Shown: positions 19,212 to 28,604 of the stretch, piece by piece
Numbering within the stretch: position 1 is the stretch's first letter
Layout of the letters: each line of letters starts with the position of its first letter
Assembly: GCF_000422385.1 (NCBI RefSeq)
Contig: NZ_AULR01000002.1
Location: 124,001-188,000 of the forward strand
DNA from: Microbacterium indicum DSM 19969
Lineage (GTDB): Bacteria > Actinomycetota > Actinomycetes > Actinomycetales > Microbacteriaceae
Direction: 5' to 3'
DNA length: 64,000 nt
Position numbers and translations under genes: made by a program
Notes under the pieces: generated by a model
The model's input: only the letters and a program-made list of their open reading frames with translations
Told to the model about the DNA's origin: nothing
Databases searched by the model: none

Positions 19212-20744
19212 ATGCCCGCCACGACGGTTTACCTGATCGCCCTCGGCGTCTATCTGGTCGCGATGATCGCGATCGGGTACTACGGGTTCCGCAGGACGAA
19301 GAACCACGACGACTACATGCTGGGCGGCCGCGACCTGCCGCCAGCCGTGGCCGCGCTCAGCGCGGGCGCCTCCGACATGTCGGGGTGGCTCATGATGGGC
19401 CTGCCCGGCGCGATCTACCTCTCGGGCCTCATCGAGGCGTGGATGGCGATCGGGCTGACGATCGGCGCCTACCTCAACTGGCGGCTCGTCGCCCCGCGCC
19501 TGCGCGCCTACACCGAGGTCGCGAACGACTCGGTCACGGTCCCGATCTTCCTCGAGAACCGCACGCACGACCGCACGCACCTCCTGCGCATCGTCGCGGG
19601 CGTCGTGATCCTCGTGTTCTTCACCCTGTACGTGTCGAGCGGCATGGTCGCCGGCGGCAAGTTCTTCGTCAGCTCCTTCGGCGGCGACTACCTCACCGGC
19701 ATGCTCGTGATCGGCGGCGTCACGGTGCTCTACTCGCTGTTCGGCGGGTTCCTCGGCGCCTCGTACACCGACTTCGTGCAGGGCGTCCTCATGATGCTCG
19801 CCCTCATCGGCGTGCCGATCCTGGCTTTCATCGCGGTCCTCAACGCGGGCGACTCCGCGACGGCGGCGTTCGAGTCGCACATGACGCCGGGGCAGCTCTC
19901 GTTCTTCGGCGACGACTTCTCGTTCTCGACCGTGATCGTGATCGTCTCGGCGCTCGCGTGGGGCCTCGGCTACTTCGGCCAGCCGCACATCATCGTGCGC
20001 TTCATGGCGCTGCGCAACGCGCGCGAGGCGAAGACGGCCCGCCGCATCGGCATGGGCTGGATGGTCCTGTCGCTCCTCGGCACGATCGTGTCCGGATTCC
20101 TCGGTATTGCGTACCTGAGCCTCAACGGCATCGAGCTCGACGACGTGACGGCCGAGACTGTCGTGCTCGAGATGGCGCAGTTGCTGTTCCACCCGTTCAT
20201 CGCGGGTCTCGTGCTCGCGGCGGTCGTCGCGGCGATCATGTCGACGATCTCGAGCCAGCTCATCGTGTCGTCGTCCGCCCTCATCGACGACATCGGGATC
20301 GTGATCTTCAAGAAGAAGCCGTCGCCGAAGGCCGGCGTCTGGCTCGGCCGCCTCGGCGTGCTCGTGATCTCGGTCGTCGCGATCCTGCTGTCCCTCGATC
20401 AGAACAGCTCGATCCTCGAGCTCGTGAGCTTCGCCTGGGCCGGCTTCGGCGCCGGGTTCGGGCCCCTGATCCTGCTCTCGCTGTTCTGGCGACGTCTCAC
20501 GAACTGGGGCGCGATCGCGGGCATGGTGCTCGGATCCGCGACGGTCTTCATCTGGCCGATCTTCGGCACGGGGCTCTACGAGCTGCTGCCGGGCTTCGTG
20601 ATCGGCCTCGTGGCCGCGGTCGTCGTGAGCCTCGCGACGCACCGGCCCGACACGGTCGACGACCGCGAGATCCAGGACGAGTTCACCCGCACGGGCGCGA
20701 TCGTCCTCGAGGGGATCCACGGCGAAGACGCCTCGGCGTCGTAG
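19212..20744 (+). CDS. putP: Sodium/proline symporter PutP
   Basis: 510 residues from ATG 19212, preceded by GAGGAGG. It is a sodium:solute symporter with about 13 hydrophobic segments; the N-terminal helix is followed by the basic DDYMLGGRDLPPAVAALSAGASDMSGWLMMGLPGA region in which the Ser/Asp residues form the Na+ and proline sites. GQPHIIVRFMALR and STISSQLIVSSSALIDD are further PutP signatures. It imports proline with Na+. It stands alone, with no proline dehydrogenase nearby, so uptake for protein synthesis or osmotic protection is as likely as catabolism. Confidence 0.94.
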   Translation: MPATTVYLIALGVYLVAMIAIGYYGFRRTKNHDDYMLGGRDLPPAVAALSAGASDMSGWLMMGLPGAIYLSGLIEAWMAIGLTIGAYLNWRLVAPRLRAYTEVANDSVTVPIFLENRTHDRTHLLRIVAGVVILVFFTLYVSSGMVAGGKFFVSSFGGDYLTGMLVIGGVTVLYSLFGGFLGASYTDFVQGVLMMLALIGVPILAFIAVLNAGDSATAAFESHMTPGQLSFFGDDFSFSTVIVIVSALAWGLGYFGQPHIIVRFMALRNAREAKTARRIGMGWMVLSLLGTIVSGFLGIAYLSLNGIELDDVTAETVVLEMAQLLFHPFIAGLVLAAVVAAIMSTISSQLIVSSSALIDDIGIVIFKKKPSPKAGVWLGRLGVLVISVVAILLSLDQNSSILELVSFAWAGFGAGFGPLILLSLFWRRLTNWGAIAGMVLGSATVFIWPIFGTGLYELLPGFVIGLVAAVVVSLATHRPDTVDDREIQDEFTRTGAIVLEGIHGEDASAS

Positions 20745-20753
20745 GATCGGCGC
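20742..20753 (+). promoter_or_regulatory. Putative leaderless promoter of the acyl-CoA ligase gene (-10 TAGGAT)
   Basis: TAGGAT at 20742-20747, six bases, GTG 20754. The hexamer includes the putP stop codon TAG. Confidence 0.5.
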
Positions 20754-22448
20754 GTGAGCACCGCGTTCGATCCGCCGCGCCCCTGGACCGCCTCCTACGC
20801 ACAGGGCGTCCCGGTCGACCTCGAACCGCAGACGGGATCCCTCATGGATCTCGTGGCGCGCTCGGCCGCCGACTTCCCCGACGCGACCGCGCTGCAGTTC
20901 TTCGGCCGCGAGACGAGCTACCGCAAGCTGGCCGACGCGATCGAGCGGGCTGCGAACGGCCTGCGCCGGCTCGGTGTGCGCGAGGGCGATCCGGTCGCGC
21001 TGATCCTCCCCAACAGCTCGCAGCACATCGTGGCCTTCTACGCCGTGCTGCGGCTCGGGGCGATCGTCGTCGAGCACAACCCGCTCTACACGCCGCGCGA
21101 GCTGCGCAAGCAGTTCGAGGACCACGGGGCGAAGCACGCGATCGTCTGGAGCAAGGTCGCGAAGACGGTGCAGGAGTTCCCCGCCGACCTCGCCGTGTCG
21201 ACGCTCGTCTCGGTCGACGTGACGACGGGCATGCCCGGGTACATGCGCGCCGCGCTGCGGCTCCCGATCCCCGCGCTCCGGCGCCAGCGCGCGCAGCTCA
21301 CCGAGCGCGTGCGCGGCGCCGTGAGCTGGGAGGAGGTCGTCGGATCCGCTCCGCTCGACCGCGACGTCCCCGGGCCCGCGACCGATGACATCGCGATCAT
21401 CCAGTACACGAGCGGCACGACGGGCGATCCCAAGGGGGCGGCGCTGACGCATCGCAACCTGCTCGCGAACGCGGCGCAGGCGCGCTCCTGGCTGCCCGAC
21501 ATCCAGCGCGGCCCCGGCAACGTCGTCTACGCGGTGCTCCCGATGTTCCACGCCTACGGGCTCACGCTGTGCCTGACGTTCGCGATGTCGCAGGGCGCCC
21601 GGCTCGTCCTCTTCCCGAAGTTCGACCCCGACATGGTCCTCGCGGTCACGAAGAAGCGCCCCGCGACGGTGCTCCCCGCCGTCCCGCCGATCGCCCAGCG
21701 CCTGCTGGCGCGCGCGCAGGAGAAGGGCGTCTCCCTCGCCGGCACGCAGGTCGGGGTCTCGGGCGCCATGGCGCTCGATGCCGAGGCCCTCGTCGGACCG
21801 TGGGAGGCCGAGACGGGCGGCTATCTCGTCGAGGGCTACGGCCTCAGCGAGTGCTCGCCCGTCTTGATCGTGAACCCCGTGGCGCCCAACCGCAAGGCGG
21901 GCTCGATCGGGCTGCCGCTGCCCGGAACCGAGTGCCGCGTCGTCGACCCCGAGACGGGTTCCGACGTTGCGCAGGGCGCGCCGGGCGAGCTGTGGGTGCG
22001 CGGTCCGCAGGTCTTCGGCGGCTACTACGGCAAGCCCGAGGAGACCGAGGCGGTGTTCTCGGGCGACTGGTTCCGCACGGGCGACGTCGTCGAGATGGAC
22101 GAGAACGGATTCTTCACGGTCGTCGACCGCATCAAGGAGCTCATCATCACGGGCGGCTTCAACGTCGCCCCGACCGAGGTCGAGATCGCGCTGCGCCAGC
22201 ACCCCGCGATCGAGGACGCCGCGGTCGTCGGCCTGCCGGGGGAGAAGGGCGAGGAGGTCGTCGCGGCGGTCGTGCTCGACGGCACGCCCGAATTCGATCC
22301 CGAGGAGGTGCGCGCCTTCGTCAAGCGCGTCCTGACGCCCTACAAGGCGCCGCGCCGCCTCGTCGTCGTCGACGAGCTGCCGAAGTCGATGATCGGCAAG
22401 GTCATGCGCCGGCAGGTCAAGCAGCTGCTGCTCGAGCGGGTCGGCTGA
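20754..22448 (+). CDS. fadD: Long-chain fatty acid--CoA ligase (AMP-dependent synthetase)
   Basis: 564 residues from GTG 20754. ANL-superfamily motifs: P-loop YTSGTTGDPKGAALTHRNL near residue 220, the VEGYGLSECSP adenine motif, WFRTGDVVEMDENGFFTVVDR hinge region and the C-terminal catalytic Lys in KSMIGKVMRRQ. It activates an acyl acid to acyl-AMP and then acyl-CoA. The overall sequence resembles FadD of fatty acid catabolism, but the exact acid cannot be read off. The last codon abuts the stop of the convergent MarR-type gene. Confidence 0.9.
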   Translation: MSTAFDPPRPWTASYAQGVPVDLEPQTGSLMDLVARSAADFPDATALQFFGRETSYRKLADAIERAANGLRRLGVREGDPVALILPNSSQHIVAFYAVLRLGAIVVEHNPLYTPRELRKQFEDHGAKHAIVWSKVAKTVQEFPADLAVSTLVSVDVTTGMPGYMRAALRLPIPALRRQRAQLTERVRGAVSWEEVVGSAPLDRDVPGPATDDIAIIQYTSGTTGDPKGAALTHRNLLANAAQARSWLPDIQRGPGNVVYAVLPMFHAYGLTLCLTFAMSQGARLVLFPKFDPDMVLAVTKKRPATVLPAVPPIAQRLLARAQEKGVSLAGTQVGVSGAMALDAEALVGPWEAETGGYLVEGYGLSECSPVLIVNPVAPNRKAGSIGLPLPGTECRVVDPETGSDVAQGAPGELWVRGPQVFGGYYGKPEETEAVFSGDWFRTGDVVEMDENGFFTVVDRIKELIITGGFNVAPTEVEIALRQHPAIEDAAVVGLPGEKGEEVVAAVVLDGTPEFDPEEVRAFVKRVLTPYKAPRRLVVVDELPKSMIGKVMRRQVKQLLLERVG

Positions 22449-22883
22449 TCAAGCCCCGCCGGCGAACGCCGCGAGGGAGTCGCGCACGCGGGCGATCTCG
22501 TCGGGGGCGAGCCCCGTCCTCTCCATGACCTGGCCGGGCACGTCGAGGGCGCGCTCGCGTAGCGCCGCGCCCTCGTCGGTGAGCGAGATGTCGAGGCGGC
22601 GCTCGTCGCCTGCACGGCGAGCGCGGGTCACGAGCCCCTGCGCCTCGAGCCGCTTGATGAGAGGCGACGCAGTCGCGGGCTCGAGCGCGAGCGCGTCGGC
22701 GAGCTCGCGGAGCGAGCGGGGCGAATCCTCCCAGAGCGCGAGCATGACGAGGTACTGCGGGTGCGTCAGACCGAGCGGTTCGAGGACCGGCCGGTAGATC
22801 GAGACGACGTTGCGCGCGGCCGTGACGATCGCGAAGCAGAGCTGGTTGTCGAGCCGCAGAAGGTCATCACGGGGATCTGTCAT
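22449..22883 (-). CDS. MarR-family regulator of the OhrR (thiol peroxide-sensing) type
   Basis: 144 residues from ATG 22883. The N-terminus LDNQLCFAI places Cys16 exactly where OhrR proteins carry the reactive Cys that is oxidised by organic hydroperoxides, and the following RPVLEPLGLTHPQYLVMLALWE aligns with Bacillus OhrR. The winged helix covers about 50-110 (SLRELADALALEPATASPLIKRLEAQGLV; RRAGDERRLDISLT wing). No ohr peroxidase gene lies nearby. It is divergent from a 70-residue Cys-containing protein; an inverted repeat lies between them. MarR regulators of this shape without redox sensing also exist, so the sensing role is inference. Confidence 0.88.
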   Translation of the reverse strand: MTDPRDDLLRLDNQLCFAIVTAARNVVSIYRPVLEPLGLTHPQYLVMLALWEDSPRSLRELADALALEPATASPLIKRLEAQGLVTRARRAGDERRLDISLTDEGAALRERALDVPGQVMERTGLAPDEIARVRDSLAAFAGGA

Positions 22884-22889
22884 GGATCC

Positions 22890-22895
22890 ATTCTG
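22890..22895 (-). promoter_or_regulatory. Putative leaderless -10 of the OhrR-type gene
   Basis: On the minus strand CAGAAT is followed by six bases and ATG 22883. The inverted repeat at 22906-22919 then lies in its -35 region. Confidence 0.4.
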
Positions 22896-22905
22896 TCACC
22901 ACGAA

Positions 22906-22919
22906 TAGTGAGTACACTA
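22906..22919. promoter_or_regulatory. Inverted repeat, candidate OhrR/MarR operator
   Basis: TAGTG-AGTA-CACTA is a perfect five-base inverted repeat in the 42-bp gap between the two divergent genes. The right half overlaps the -10 (TACACT, 22913-22918) of the rightward gene, and the repeat covers the -35 position of the leftward gene. It is A/T-rich against a G/C-rich background, like known MarR/OhrR operators. Confidence 0.5.
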
Positions 22920-22925
22920 ATTGTT

Positions 22926-23138
22926 ATGGCACAGAAGAAGCCCCTGAGCGAACGGATCCGCGAGGCCGGCGGCCTCTATCAGTACGTCAACTCCCGGCTG
23001 ATCCGCTACGCGGGCCCGCCGACCGTCGGGCCGTACGCGCCCGTCGACGGCCCGCCCTGCTCGCGGTGCGGCCACGTCAAGCGCGAGCACGTCGAGGTCG
23101 ACGGGGTCCTGCACTGCCCTGAGTCGCAGCCCGCCTAG
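22926..23138 (+). CDS. 70-residue Cys/His-containing protein, function unknown
   Basis: 70 residues from ATG 22926, placed seven bases after a TACACT -10, so probably leaderless. The sequence has a basic N-terminal half and a C-terminal CSRCGHVKREHVEV...HCPE, a possible zinc or metal site of three Cys and two or three His. It is divergent from the OhrR-type regulator and ten bases upstream of gatC. It may be a regulated target of that repressor or simply the first gene of the gat unit. I recognise no family. Confidence 0.75.
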   Translation: MAQKKPLSERIREAGGLYQYVNSRLIRYAGPPTVGPYAPVDGPPCSRCGHVKREHVEVDGVLHCPESQPA

Positions 23139-23147
23139 ACTGGGGAG
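23136..23147 (+). promoter_or_regulatory. Putative leaderless promoter of gatCAB (-10 TAGACT)
   Basis: TAGACT at 23136-23141, six bases (which include GGGGAG), then GTG 23148. It begins in the stop codon of the preceding small gene. Confidence 0.5.
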
Positions 23148-23447
23148 GTGTCTGAAATCACCCCCGATCTCGTGCGTCATCTCGGTGTGCTCGCTCGGAT
23201 CCAGCTCTCGGACGACGAGGTGACCAGCCTCACCGGCGAGCTCGACGCGATCGTGTCGAACATCGCCAAGGTGAGCGAGGTCGCGACGTCCGATGTCGCT
23301 GCGACGAGCCACCCGATCCCCCTGCAGAACGTCTTCCGGCCCGACGAGCCGGGGCAGATGCTCACGCTCGAGCAGGCTCTGCAGAACGCGCCCGACGCTG
23401 ACAGCGACCGGTTCCGCGTGACGGCGATCCTGGGGGAGGAGCAGTGA
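23148..23447 (+). CDS. gatC: Aspartyl/glutamyl-tRNA amidotransferase subunit C
   Basis: 99 residues from GTG 23148, the family length. The conserved [17 protein letters not shown] and the linker around [12 protein letters not shown] are present. GatC wraps around GatA and holds the GatAB complex. The stop overlaps the gatA ATG (TGATG). Confidence 0.96.
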   Translation: MSEITPDLVRHLGVLARIQLSDDEVTSLTGELDAIVSNIAKVSEVATSDVAATSHPIPLQNVFRPDEPGQMLTLEQALQNAPDADSDRFRVTAILGEEQ

Positions 23448-24961
23448 TGGGCGACATCATCCGCCTGACAGCGGCCGAGCTGGCCGAGAAGCTGCGCTCC
23501 GGCGACGTCTCGAGTGCCGAGGCGACGCAGGCGCACCTCGACCGCATCGCGCAGGTCGACGGCGACGTCCACGCGTTCCTGCACGTGAGCGACCACGCCG
23601 TCGAGACCGCGCGCGACATCGACGCGCGTCGCCTCGCGGGCGAGGACCTCCCCGAGCTCGCGGGCGTCCCGCTCGCGGTCAAGGACGTCCTCGTGACGAC
23701 CGACATGCCGTCGACGTCGGCGTCGAAGATCCTCGAGGGCTACATGTCGCCGTACGACGCGACGGTCGTCGCGCGTGCTCGCGCCGCGGGCCTCGTGCCG
23801 CTCGGCAAGACCAACATGGACGAGTTCGCGATGGGCTCGTCGACCGAGCACTCGGCGTACGGCCCCACCCACAACCCCTGGGATCTCGACCGGATCCCCG
23901 GCGGATCGGGCGGCGGCTCGGCCGCGGCGGTCGCGGCCTTCGAGGCTCCCCTCGCGCTGGGCTCCGACACGGGCGGTTCGATCCGCCAGCCCGCGCACGT
24001 CACGGGAACCGTCGGCGTGAAGCCGACCTACGGCGGGGTGAGCCGCTACGGCGCGATCGCCCTGGCGTCGAGCCTCGACCAGGTCGGCCCCGTCACGCGC
24101 ACGGTCCTCGACGCGGGGCTCCTCCACGACGTCATCGGCGGGCACGACCCGCACGACGCGACGAGCCTCACGACCGAGTGGCCCTCGTTCGCGGCCGCGG
24201 CGCGCGAGGGGGCGTCGGGCGAGGTCCTGCGCGGCCTCCGCGTCGGAGTCGTGAAGGAGCTCCCCGACGACGGCTTCCAGCCCGGCGTCGCCCGCTCGTT
24301 CCGCGACGCTCTCGCGACCCTCGAGGCCGCGGGCGCGGAGATCGTCGAGATCAGCGCGCCGAACTTCGAGTACGCCGTCGCCGCGTACTACCTGATCCTC
24401 CCCGCCGAGGCGTCGAGCAACCTCGCCAAGTTCGACTCCGTGCGCTTCGGCCTGCGGTCGGAGGTCGCGGGCGGAACGGTCGAGGACGTCATGTCGGTCA
24501 CGCGCGACGCGGGCTTCGGCCCCGAGGTCAAGCGCCGCATCATCCTCGGCACCTATGCGCTCTCGGCGGGCTACTACGACGCCTACTACGGCTCGGCCCA
24601 GAAGGTGCGCACGCTGATCCAGCAGGACTTCGCCCGCGCCTTCGCCGGCGTCGACGTCATCGCGACGCCCTCGGCGCCGACGACGGCGTTCCGCCTCGGC
24701 GAGAAGATCGACGACCCGCTGTCGATGTACCTCAACGACCTGACGACGATCCCGGCGAACCTCGCCGGCGTCCCCGGCATCTCGATCCCGTCGGGCCTCG
24801 CGCACGACGACGGGCTCCCGGTGGGGATCCAGTTCCTCGCGCCCGCCCACGAGGACGCGCGCCTGTACCGCGTCGGCGCCGCGCTCGAGGCGCTGCTCGT
24901 CGACGCATGGGGAGGTCCGCTCCTCGACCGGGCCCCCGCACTCGAGGGAGGTGCGCGCTGA
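23447..24961 (+). CDS. gatA: Glutamyl-tRNA(Gln) amidotransferase subunit A
   Basis: 504 residues from ATG 23447, with GGGGGAGGA upstream; the GTG three bases earlier is less likely. Amidase-signature catalytic triad: K79 (LAVKDVLVT), S154 (GSGGGSAA) and S178 ([11 protein letters not shown]), the same numbering as in Staphylococcus GatA. The glycine-rich [13 protein letters not shown] loop is intact. It releases ammonia from glutamine and channels it to GatB. A one-base overlap couples it to gatB. Confidence 0.98.
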   Translation: MGDIIRLTAAELAEKLRSGDVSSAEATQAHLDRIAQVDGDVHAFLHVSDHAVETARDIDARRLAGEDLPELAGVPLAVKDVLVTTDMPSTSASKILEGYMSPYDATVVARARAAGLVPLGKTNMDEFAMGSSTEHSAYGPTHNPWDLDRIPGGSGGGSAAAVAAFEAPLALGSDTGGSIRQPAHVTGTVGVKPTYGGVSRYGAIALASSLDQVGPVTRTVLDAGLLHDVIGGHDPHDATSLTTEWPSFAAAAREGASGEVLRGLRVGVVKELPDDGFQPGVARSFRDALATLEAAGAEIVEISAPNFEYAVAAYYLILPAEASSNLAKFDSVRFGLRSEVAGGTVEDVMSVTRDAGFGPEVKRRIILGTYALSAGYYDAYYGSAQKVRTLIQQDFARAFAGVDVIATPSAPTTAFRLGEKIDDPLSMYLNDLTTIPANLAGVPGISIPSGLAHDDGLPVGIQFLAPAHEDARLYRVGAALEALLVDAWGGPLLDRAPALEGGAR

Positions 24962-26469
24962 TGGCCGCGCTCATGGACTACGACAAGGCGCTCGAGATCT
25001 TCGAGCCTGTCATCGGGCTCGAGGTGCACGTCGAGCTCAACACGCGCACGAAGATGTTCTCGGCGTCGGGCAACCCGGCCAACGACGAGTTCCAGGGCGC
25101 GGGCCCCAACACGCTCGTCTCGCCCGTCGACCTGGGCCTCCCGGGCTCGATGCCGACCGTCAACGCCGAGGCCGTGCGCAAGTCGATCAGCCTGGGCCTC
25201 GCGCTCGGCTGCTCGATCGCGCCGTCGAGTCGCTTCGCGCGGAAGAACTACTTCTATCCCGACCTCGGCAAGAACTACCAGATCAGCCAGTACGACGAGC
25301 CGATCGCGTTCGAGGGATCCGTCGAGGTCGAGCTCGAGGACGGCACGATCTTCACGGTGCCGATCGAGCGCGCGCACATGGAGGAGGACGCGGGCAAGCT
25401 GACGCACGTCGGCGGATCCACGGGCCGCATCCAGGGCGCCGACCACTCGCTCGTGGACTACAACCGCGCCGGAGTCCCGCTCGTCGAGATCGTCACGCAC
25501 CCGATCTTCGGCGCCGAGCACCGCGCGCCCGAGCTCGCGAAGGCGTACCTCGGCACGATCCGCGACATCGCGCGATCGCTCGGCATCAGCGAGGCGCGCA
25601 TGGAGCGCGGCAACGTCCGATGCGACGCCAACGTCTCGCTGCGCCCGCGCGGCGCCGAGAAGCTCGGCACCCGCACCGAGACGAAGAACGTCAACTCGAT
25701 GCGCTCGGTCGAGCGCGCCGTGCGGTACGAGATCCGTCGCCAGGCCGCGATCCTCGCCGACGGCGGCACGATCACGCAGGAGACGCGCCACTGGCACGAG
25801 GACACCGGCGAGACGTCGCCCGGCCGCCCGAAGAGCGACGCCGACGACTACCGCTACTTCCCCGAGCCCGACCTGCTCCCGGTCGCGCCGAGCGAGGAGC
25901 TCATCGAGGAGCTGCGTGCGCAGCTGCCCGAGGCGCCCGCGGTGAAGCGCCGGCGCCTCAAGGCCGAGTGGGGCTTCACCGACCTCGAGTTCCAGGACGT
26001 CGCGAACGGCGGCTTGACCGACGTCGTCGAGCAGACGATCGCGGCCGGCGCGGCGCCGCAGTCGGCGCGCAAGTGGTGGACGGGCGAGATCACGCGCCTC
26101 GCGAACGCCGCCGACCGCGAGCCCGCCGACATGGTGAGCCCGGCGCACGTCGCGCAGCTCCAGCAGCTCGTCGACGCGGGCACGCTGACCGACAAGCTCG
26201 CGCGCCAGGTCCTCGAGGGCGTCATCGCCGGGGAGGGCGACCCGCAGCAGGTCGTCGACGCCCGCGGGCTCGCGGTCGTCTCGGACGACGGCGCGCTCAT
26301 CGCGGCGATCGACGACGCGCTCGCGGCGCAGCCCGACGTCATGGAGAAGATCAAGGGCGGCAAGGTGCAGGCCGCCGGCGCGATCATCGGCGCGGTCATG
26401 AAGGCCATGAAGGGCCAGGCCGACGCCGCGCGCGTGCGCGAGCTGATCCTCGAGCGCGCCCAGGCCTGA
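24961..26469 (+). CDS. gatB: Aspartyl/glutamyl-tRNA(Asn/Gln) amidotransferase subunit B
   Basis: 502 residues from ATG 24961. The cradle domain ([52 protein letters not shown]) binds Glu-tRNA(Gln) and transamidates it; the helical and YqeY-like tail domains cover about 330-502. The kinase-like step uses ATP. It is needed because most actinobacteria lack GlnRS. Confidence 0.98.
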   Translation: MAALMDYDKALEIFEPVIGLEVHVELNTRTKMFSASGNPANDEFQGAGPNTLVSPVDLGLPGSMPTVNAEAVRKSISLGLALGCSIAPSSRFARKNYFYPDLGKNYQISQYDEPIAFEGSVEVELEDGTIFTVPIERAHMEEDAGKLTHVGGSTGRIQGADHSLVDYNRAGVPLVEIVTHPIFGAEHRAPELAKAYLGTIRDIARSLGISEARMERGNVRCDANVSLRPRGAEKLGTRTETKNVNSMRSVERAVRYEIRRQAAILADGGTITQETRHWHEDTGETSPGRPKSDADDYRYFPEPDLLPVAPSEELIEELRAQLPEAPAVKRRRLKAEWGFTDLEFQDVANGGLTDVVEQTIAAGAAPQSARKWWTGEITRLANAADREPADMVSPAHVAQLQQLVDAGTLTDKLARQVLEGVIAGEGDPQQVVDARGLAVVSDDGALIAAIDDALAAQPDVMEKIKGGKVQAAGAIIGAVMKAMKGQADAARVRELILERAQA

Positions 26470-26480
26470 CGCGTCGCTCA

Positions 26481-26526
26481 CGCGAAGAGGCGGCCGCCAC
26501 CCGAGGGTGACGGCCGCCTCTTCGCG
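26481..26526. terminator. Bidirectional hairpin between gatB and the phosphatase gene
   Basis: A perfect 16-bp stem, CGCGAAGAGGCGGCCG (26481-26496) with 26511-26526; the loop can add CACCC/GGGTG. It lies exactly between the two convergent stops. No U-tract is present on either side. Confidence 0.85.
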
Positions 26527-26531
26527 TGTCG

Positions 26532-28553
26532 CTACGCCCGGTTCCGGCGGCGCGTCACGAACCGGATCGCGAGGGCCGTGAGGCCCGCGATGATCGCCGT
26601 CGCGGGGATCGCGACGAGCCGGCCGTCGACGTCTCCGCCCGCGGCGGTGAGCTTCTCGGCGTCCGCGTCCGCGGCCGGGGTCGCGTCGGCGGTCGCTGCG
26701 GGCGTCGCCGTCGTCGCGGGGGCGGCGGTCGCCGACTCGGTCGGCTCGGCCGTCGGCGAGGCGGTGGGCTCCGCGGTGGCGGCGGGCTCCTCGGCGGCCG
26801 CGCCGGCGTACAGCACGCCGTCGGCGACGTGCGTCTCGATCGGCTGCCCGTCGACCGTCACGGCGTCGAAGGCCCCGGAGATCGAGGCTGCGCTCACGAG
26901 GGCCGTCCCGTCGGCCGGCACGGCGTCGAGCTCGAGGCCGCCCGCGAGGGCCGCGGCGCCCGCGACCGTGACCGTCGCGTCGGCTGCGAGGTGCAGCTCG
27001 GCGCCGCCGCCCTGGCTGAAGTATCCGGCGACCGTGATCGCCTGTGGCGCCGTGAGGGTTCCGGCGTCGTTCGCGACCGACCCGGTTCCGAGCGCGCCTG
27101 CCGCGGCGGCGACGATCTCGCCGCCCGCGAGCGTCGTGCCGCCCGAGTAGGTGTTGTCGCCCGAGAGCGTGAGCGATCCCGTGCCCGAGAGCGTCAGGGA
27201 TCCCGCGCCCGCGATGTCGTTCTTCCACTCGTCGGCGGCGTCGAAGCCGCCGTCCGCGGCGTCCATCGCGACGGCGACGTCGGTGTCGAACGAGCCGTAG
27301 CCGTTCGCGGCGGCGAGCAGGTTGATGCGGCCCCAGCCCTCGGCGTCGTCGTTCAGCGGGTAGCCCGACTCGAGGCCCGTCGAGAAGATCACCCAGCGGC
27401 GCTGCTCGTCGGAGAGGTAGGGGTAGCGGGTCTCGATGAGGGTCTCGGCGCCCTTGGGGACGCGCATCGCCTCACCGGCGTCGCCCGTCTGCTCGAAGCC
27501 CATCGTGAGGTACTGCTCGTACTCGGCGAGCTCGGCGTCGTAGTCGACGGCGTCGGGCTCGACGTCCTGCTCGGCGAGCCAGGCCGCCGCGTCGGCGCGA
27601 GCGGCGTCCTTGACGTCGTCGAGGTCGGCGTCGCTCAGGGCGCCGGCCGTGATGGCGGTCGAGAGGATGCGGCCGCCCATGACGTCGAGCGGCGAGTGCA
27701 TACCGAGCTCGATGCGCGAGGTGCCGATCTCGGCCGCCTTCATCATGAGCTCGTCGTACTGCTCGGGGAAGGCGTAGGCGAGGCCGCTCGCCGCCATGGA
27801 TCCCGCGCTCGTGTGGCCCGAGGGGAAGCCGCCGTCGCTCGCGGCCTCCGACACGTCCTTCTTGAGCGGGAGCGCGTAGCTGGGCATGTCGACGTCGTCG
27901 GTCCAGCGGAAGGGGCGGGGGTACTGGAACGCGTTCTTCGACGGGTTCGAGCTCGCGGCGTGGCCGCGGATCGCCTCGACGAGCGCGACGGTCGAGCCGA
28001 GCTCGCCGTCCTGGTCGGCCCAGGCGCCGTTCTCGTTCCCCTCGTCCTCGAACTTCGTCGTGGAGGCCTCGGCCGGAACCTCGTCGGGGATCGTCGTCCC
28101 GAGATCCACCGCCTCGGCGTAGGCGTCGTAGTACGCGCCGAGACCCTCCGACGCGGTGTAGTTCTGGTTGCGGCGGTCGATGACGTACGCGCGCTCCTGC
28201 GTCTCGTCGGACGCGCCCGTCGTGATGTCGACCACCTTCTGGATGTTCTCGTCGAGGAGCGACGGCGCCTTCTTCGTGCCGTTGTCCCAGTCGCTGCCGG
28301 GGGTCCAGAGGTCGTACATCTCGCTGAGCACGCCGACCGCGGCGTTCTCCGCGGGGTCGACGCTCGAGTCGTTCGTGGCCCACGCGTCGACGAAGAAGCC
28401 GTTGCGGCCCTCGTGCGGCGCGATCGCGCTGTCGTCGAGGAGGCCGTCGTCGGTCGCGGCCACGGCGGCGGGCGCGGCGAACGTCAGGGAGGCGAGCGCC
28501 GCGGCGCACACGGCGGCGGGGATCGCGCGGCGGCGGAAGGGTGCCAGGGACAT
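26532..28553 (-). CDS. Secreted, cell-wall or membrane-anchored PAP2 acid phosphatase with autotransporter-type beta repeat
   Basis: 673 residues from ATG 28553. Order: signal peptide (about 1-33, cut near AVA-AT); PAP2 catalytic domain with KNAFQYPRP (K-x6-RP), PSGHTSAG and SRIELGMHSPLD, together the class A acid phosphatase motif; then about residues 450-490 with GSLTLSGTGSLTLSGDNTYSGGTTLAGG, an autotransporter-associated beta-strand repeat; a Thr/Ala/Pro-rich linker (TAEPTASPTAEPTES); and a C-terminal hydrophobic helix with a basic tail (RFVTRRRNRA) as anchor. It should release phosphate from organic esters outside the cell. A PHO-box-like repeat lies upstream. Confidence 0.9.
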   Translation of the reverse strand: MSLAPFRRRAIPAAVCAAALASLTFAAPAAVAATDDGLLDDSAIAPHEGRNGFFVDAWATNDSSVDPAENAAVGVLSEMYDLWTPGSDWDNGTKKAPSLLDENIQKVVDITTGASDETQERAYVIDRRNQNYTASEGLGAYYDAYAEAVDLGTTIPDEVPAEASTTKFEDEGNENGAWADQDGELGSTVALVEAIRGHAASSNPSKNAFQYPRPFRWTDDVDMPSYALPLKKDVSEAASDGGFPSGHTSAGSMAASGLAYAFPEQYDELMMKAAEIGTSRIELGMHSPLDVMGGRILSTAITAGALSDADLDDVKDAARADAAAWLAEQDVEPDAVDYDAELAEYEQYLTMGFEQTGDAGEAMRVPKGAETLIETRYPYLSDEQRRWVIFSTGLESGYPLNDDAEGWGRINLLAAANGYGSFDTDVAVAMDAADGGFDAADEWKNDIAGAGSLTLSGTGSLTLSGDNTYSGGTTLAGGEIVAAAAGALGTGSVANDAGTLTAPQAITVAGYFSQGGGAELHLAADATVTVAGAAALAGGLELDAVPADGTALVSAASISGAFDAVTVDGQPIETHVADGVLYAGAAAEEPAATAEPTASPTAEPTESATAAPATTATPAATADATPAADADAEKLTAAGGDVDGRLVAIPATAIIAGLTALAIRFVTRRRNRA

Positions 28554-28604
28554 CGGGGTCCTTTCGGGGGTGGGGGATCCGGTGCCTCTCGGGCACCGCC
28601 CGCG

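Noticed and set aside
24586-27228. 880-codon leftward frame opposite gatAB
   Set aside because: Shadow frame; gatA and gatB on the plus strand are certain.
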